From NCBI GenBank assembly GCA_959347315.1, contig OY365807.1, forward strand, positions 13,230,263 to 13,294,262: DNA of 64,000 nt, in the 5' to 3' direction. The notes beneath the pieces were generated by a model that was not told where the DNA came from, did not search any database, and worked only from the letters and a program-made list of their open reading frames with translations. The position numbers and the translations under genes were made by a program. The stretch comes from Bimastos eiseni. Its lineage: Eukaryota; Annelida; Clitellata; Crassiclitellata; Lumbricidae. Shown in pieces: positions 61,478 to 64,000 of this stretch. Position 1 is the stretch's first letter; every line of letters begins with the position of its first letter.

Positions 61478-61590
61478 GAAATTCTTGAAATTTGATATCA
61501 CTCTTCTTCCAACATCTTTTGCTCAGAAGTGCACACGCCTCGACGGCGCAATTGCTGTTGTAAAGCAGAGCAATTGTGTGCGAAGGAGGA
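61478..61590 (-). mobile_element. tRNA-derived SINE, 3' fragment
   Basis: Reverse of the SINE body at 27.0 kb: GATATCACTCTTCTTCCAAC, then CTCAGAAGTGCACACGCC, then GCAATTGCTGTTGTA and GAGCAATTGTGTGCG. Head and tail are missing. Confidence 0.75.
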
Positions 61591-62770
61591 ACGAAGAGAA
61601 GGAGAGAAAAAGGGACGGAGAGATAGAAGGATGGAGAGAAAGAGGGACGGAGAGACAAGAGCGGAGAGAGAGAGAGCGAGAACGAGAGAAGAACCGGAGA
61701 GTAGGAGAGACGGAAAGAAAGAAGGACGGAGAGAAAGAAGGAAAGAAAGAAAGAATGACTGAGAGAAAGAAGGACAGAGAAAGAGGGACGGAGAGAGAGG
61801 GTGGGAGAGAGGGGAGAGAGACGGGGAGACGGAGAGCGAGGAGAGCGGTCTAAACTGGCGAACGAATCGAGAGCACAGCGCGTGAATACAAAATTAAAAT
61901 GAAATCAATTATGAGGACGAAATCCGCGACAATCCCGAAGATGGATTGATATTCGTTGGTCGCAGGTCATGGACTGAGTGGAAGACCGGAAATGATGCAG
62001 AGGGACGTAGGAGGAGGAAGAGGGGAGGAGGAGGAGGAAGCGGGTAAAGGTGGGAGGAGACAGTGGGTGAAAAGAAGGAGTAGGATGTGGACTGAATGAA
62101 GGCCTGATCAGAGGAAGACGAAGCGGAGGAGGATTAGATGAGATGACGGAAAGAAGAGAAAAAGATGAAAGCGGATATGGACTGAATTAAAGACTAACTA
62201 AAGGAGTTCGAGAGAAGAAGGAGGAGGAGGAAGAGGAGGAAGAGATGATGGATGAGGATGTGCGGAGGAGGAGGAGAGGGTTATAAACTGAACGAAGACT
62301 AGCTAGAGGAAGAAAGGGAGGAGGGGAAAGTGCAGGAGAAGACCATGCAGGATGTAGGCATTTGAAGAGGAGAGATTGAGACGAAATAAGAATTTGGAGT
62401 GAATTAAAAAGACCAGAGGAGTACAAAATGTTCCTGTATGGAGGGAAAATGTTGGTTAGGATAAGCGGGATGCAAATGAGGAGATGGAGTGAGAGGAGGT
62501 AAAGAGTATGAGGAGAGGACGACAATGGAGGAATAGAGGAATGAAGACAGAGGAGGATGACGAAGAAGCAATGCGGAACGGAGAATAACGATGGATGAGA
62601 AGGATGAATAGAATGAAACAGTTGGGAAGACGATGTTTTGACAAATAAGAGAAGAAGAAGGAGAGAAGATGAGAAGGAGAAAAGATGAGAAGGAGAGAAG
62701 ATGAGAAGGAGGAAAGATGAGAAGGAGAGAAGATGAGAAGTAGAGAAGATGAGAAGATGAGGAGGTGGGA
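61580..62770 (+). repeat. Long polypurine tract
   Basis: Purine-rich on the plus strand over about 270 bp (61580-61850) and again over about 760 bp (61985-62770), broken by normal sequence between. Composed of GGA/GAA/GAGA runs with a 13-14 bp unit near 62655-62755 (AGATGAGAAGGAGAGA). Long open frames on both strands are by-products of this composition. Confidence 0.9.
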
Positions 62771-62929
62771 CGTTGGCGTTTGGTATTGTTGGCAGAAATT
62801 GTCACACAATCCAAGAACAAACGTCAGTTGCCGTCGATGGCATATTATGACAGCCCTTCCACACAGGTCATGGACTGGCCAGATTGGAAAGGACGGTCCA
62901 CTGGTGAATTATTAATACATTTATGAAAG

Positions 62930-64000
62930 GATGGATTTGGTAATCGATGGATTTATGAATGAATGGATTAATGAATGGATAGACTTATGAATCGATGGAT
63001 TTATTAGTTAGTGAATTTATGAATGGATCGATGAATTTGCTAATGGATGGATGAATTTATGAATGGATGGATGAATTGATTGACGAATGAATGAATTGAT
63101 CAGTGACTGAGTGGGATTGACGGAATGTATGTATACGTGTACGCGTAAGCATGCGTACATGTGTGCATTTATTTATTTATTTGGAGGATTTATATAGCGC
63201 CCCTTCAAGTATGTATGTATGTATGTATGTATGTATGTATGTATGTATGTATGTATGTATGTATGTATGTATGTATGTATGTATGTATGTATGTATGTAT
63301 TTCTGCATGGGTTGATCGATAGAGGGCCGTAGGGACGAACAGATTGAATGAAGTGTAGTGTGCTGGTTCATCGGTGAACTTGTGATATAGACTGTTGGTT
63401 GGTTGTTTGGACGAATTGCTACACAGACAGTTGAGTGATGGATTGGTTTCGATGGCACATGGGACGTCGTCTCCTATACCGAAGCCGAGCGCATCGGGTT
63501 CATTTCCCACTGGCTTCTCCATTCGCCTCATATTATATGGAGTTCGGTTGTCTTGGCAGCCTACCAACCAAGGAATGCCCATCAATTGGAAAATCTCCAC
63601 GATTGCAATAATGCTTCGTCTGAAAACGCCGCATGTGTCTGTCTGTCTGTCTGTCTGTCTATATCTGTCTGTCTGTTTATCTGTATGTTGAGTTGTCTGT
63701 CTTTCTCTTTGTATGTCTGGTGTAGGGAGAATAAAGACAAGGAATGGAAATGCTTAACCAAATGAAACGATGCTACTACGCGTAGGTAGAACGTGTAGCC
63801 TTTGTATATAGGTAGGAGGCTAACATGGGAAGGATATCGTATCGAAATGCATGGTATAAGGAATGGTGAGAATCTGAGTGACTGATTAGATGAATTAATT
63901 AAGTCTCTACGTTCAAGTCATCGAAGTCATCGGACTCAACAACGAAAATCTGATGGATAAGTAAGGAGAACTATAGTATAGAGCTATATATGCAGACAAA
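62930..64000 (+). other. Window end: microsatellites, no gene seen
   Basis: ATGGATGAATTTATGAATGG-type degenerate repeats at 62930-63110. A TTTATATAGCGCCCC start block at 63190-63208 runs directly into (TATG)n to 63300, about 23 copies. (TGTC)n occurs at 63636-63670. No supportable gene. Confidence 0.7.

Noticed and set aside
61470..61853. 127-codon plus-strand frame rich in R, E and K
   Set aside because: A by-product of the polypurine tract and a SINE fragment; the composition is explained by GGA/GAA repeats.
62187..62820. Minus-strand frames rich in S, L and F of 112-138 codons
   Set aside because: Complement of the purine tract; several overlapping frames are open at once, as expected from low complexity.
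63209..63300. Regular short repeats that might be mistaken for a CRISPR array
   Set aside because: A simple (TATG)n microsatellite with no spacers in an animal genome.

Overview
This is nuclear DNA of an animal, not a bacterium. Three spliced protein genes have many short exons (60-190 bp) separated by AT-rich introns of roughly 0.2-3.9 kb, and transposon relics, SINEs and microsatellites fill the rest. The gene set, the intron density and the repeat types suggest an invertebrate metazoan, perhaps a marine one. I could not place the phylum from sequence alone.

Layout. (1) Positions 1-9156, minus strand: GOPC, a Golgi-associated PDZ and coiled-coil protein, read in 8 exons. (2) Positions 9157-13386: a head-to-head intergenic region with repeat copies and a promoter-like cluster of three inverted CCAAT boxes near 11.2-11.35 kb. 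(3) Positions 13402-34788, plus strand: PPP6R, the SAPS-domain regulatory subunit of protein phosphatase 6, with 24 coding exons per transcript plus one extra alternative exon. (4) Positions 34789-48745: a repeat-rich interval with hAT-like elements, a 1.3 kb inverted-repeat element, a block of nested tandem repeats and some exon-like segments that I could not join into a gene. It also holds a promoter-like site near 46.36-46.40 kb. (5) Positions 48772-60555, plus strand: CCDC83, a coiled-coil protein, 11 coding exons. (6) Positions 60556-64000: G-rich, purine-rich and microsatellite DNA without a recognisable gene.

The three genes are separate transcription units. GOPC works in Golgi and vesicle sorting, PPP6R targets the PP6 phosphatase, and CCDC83 is a poorly characterised coiled-coil protein; nothing in the sequence links them in a pathway. 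The clearest oddities are two successive GC-AG introns in GOPC that share a 10-nt 5' splice site, a pair of PPP6R exons that the reading frame makes mutually exclusive, and a hAT-like repeat family carrying GAGACCAAGAC arrays just inside both ends. There are also four hAT-type elements with recognisable 8-bp target duplications, a piggyBac-type relic, and two LINE tails that both lie antisense a few tens of bases from a 5' splice site.
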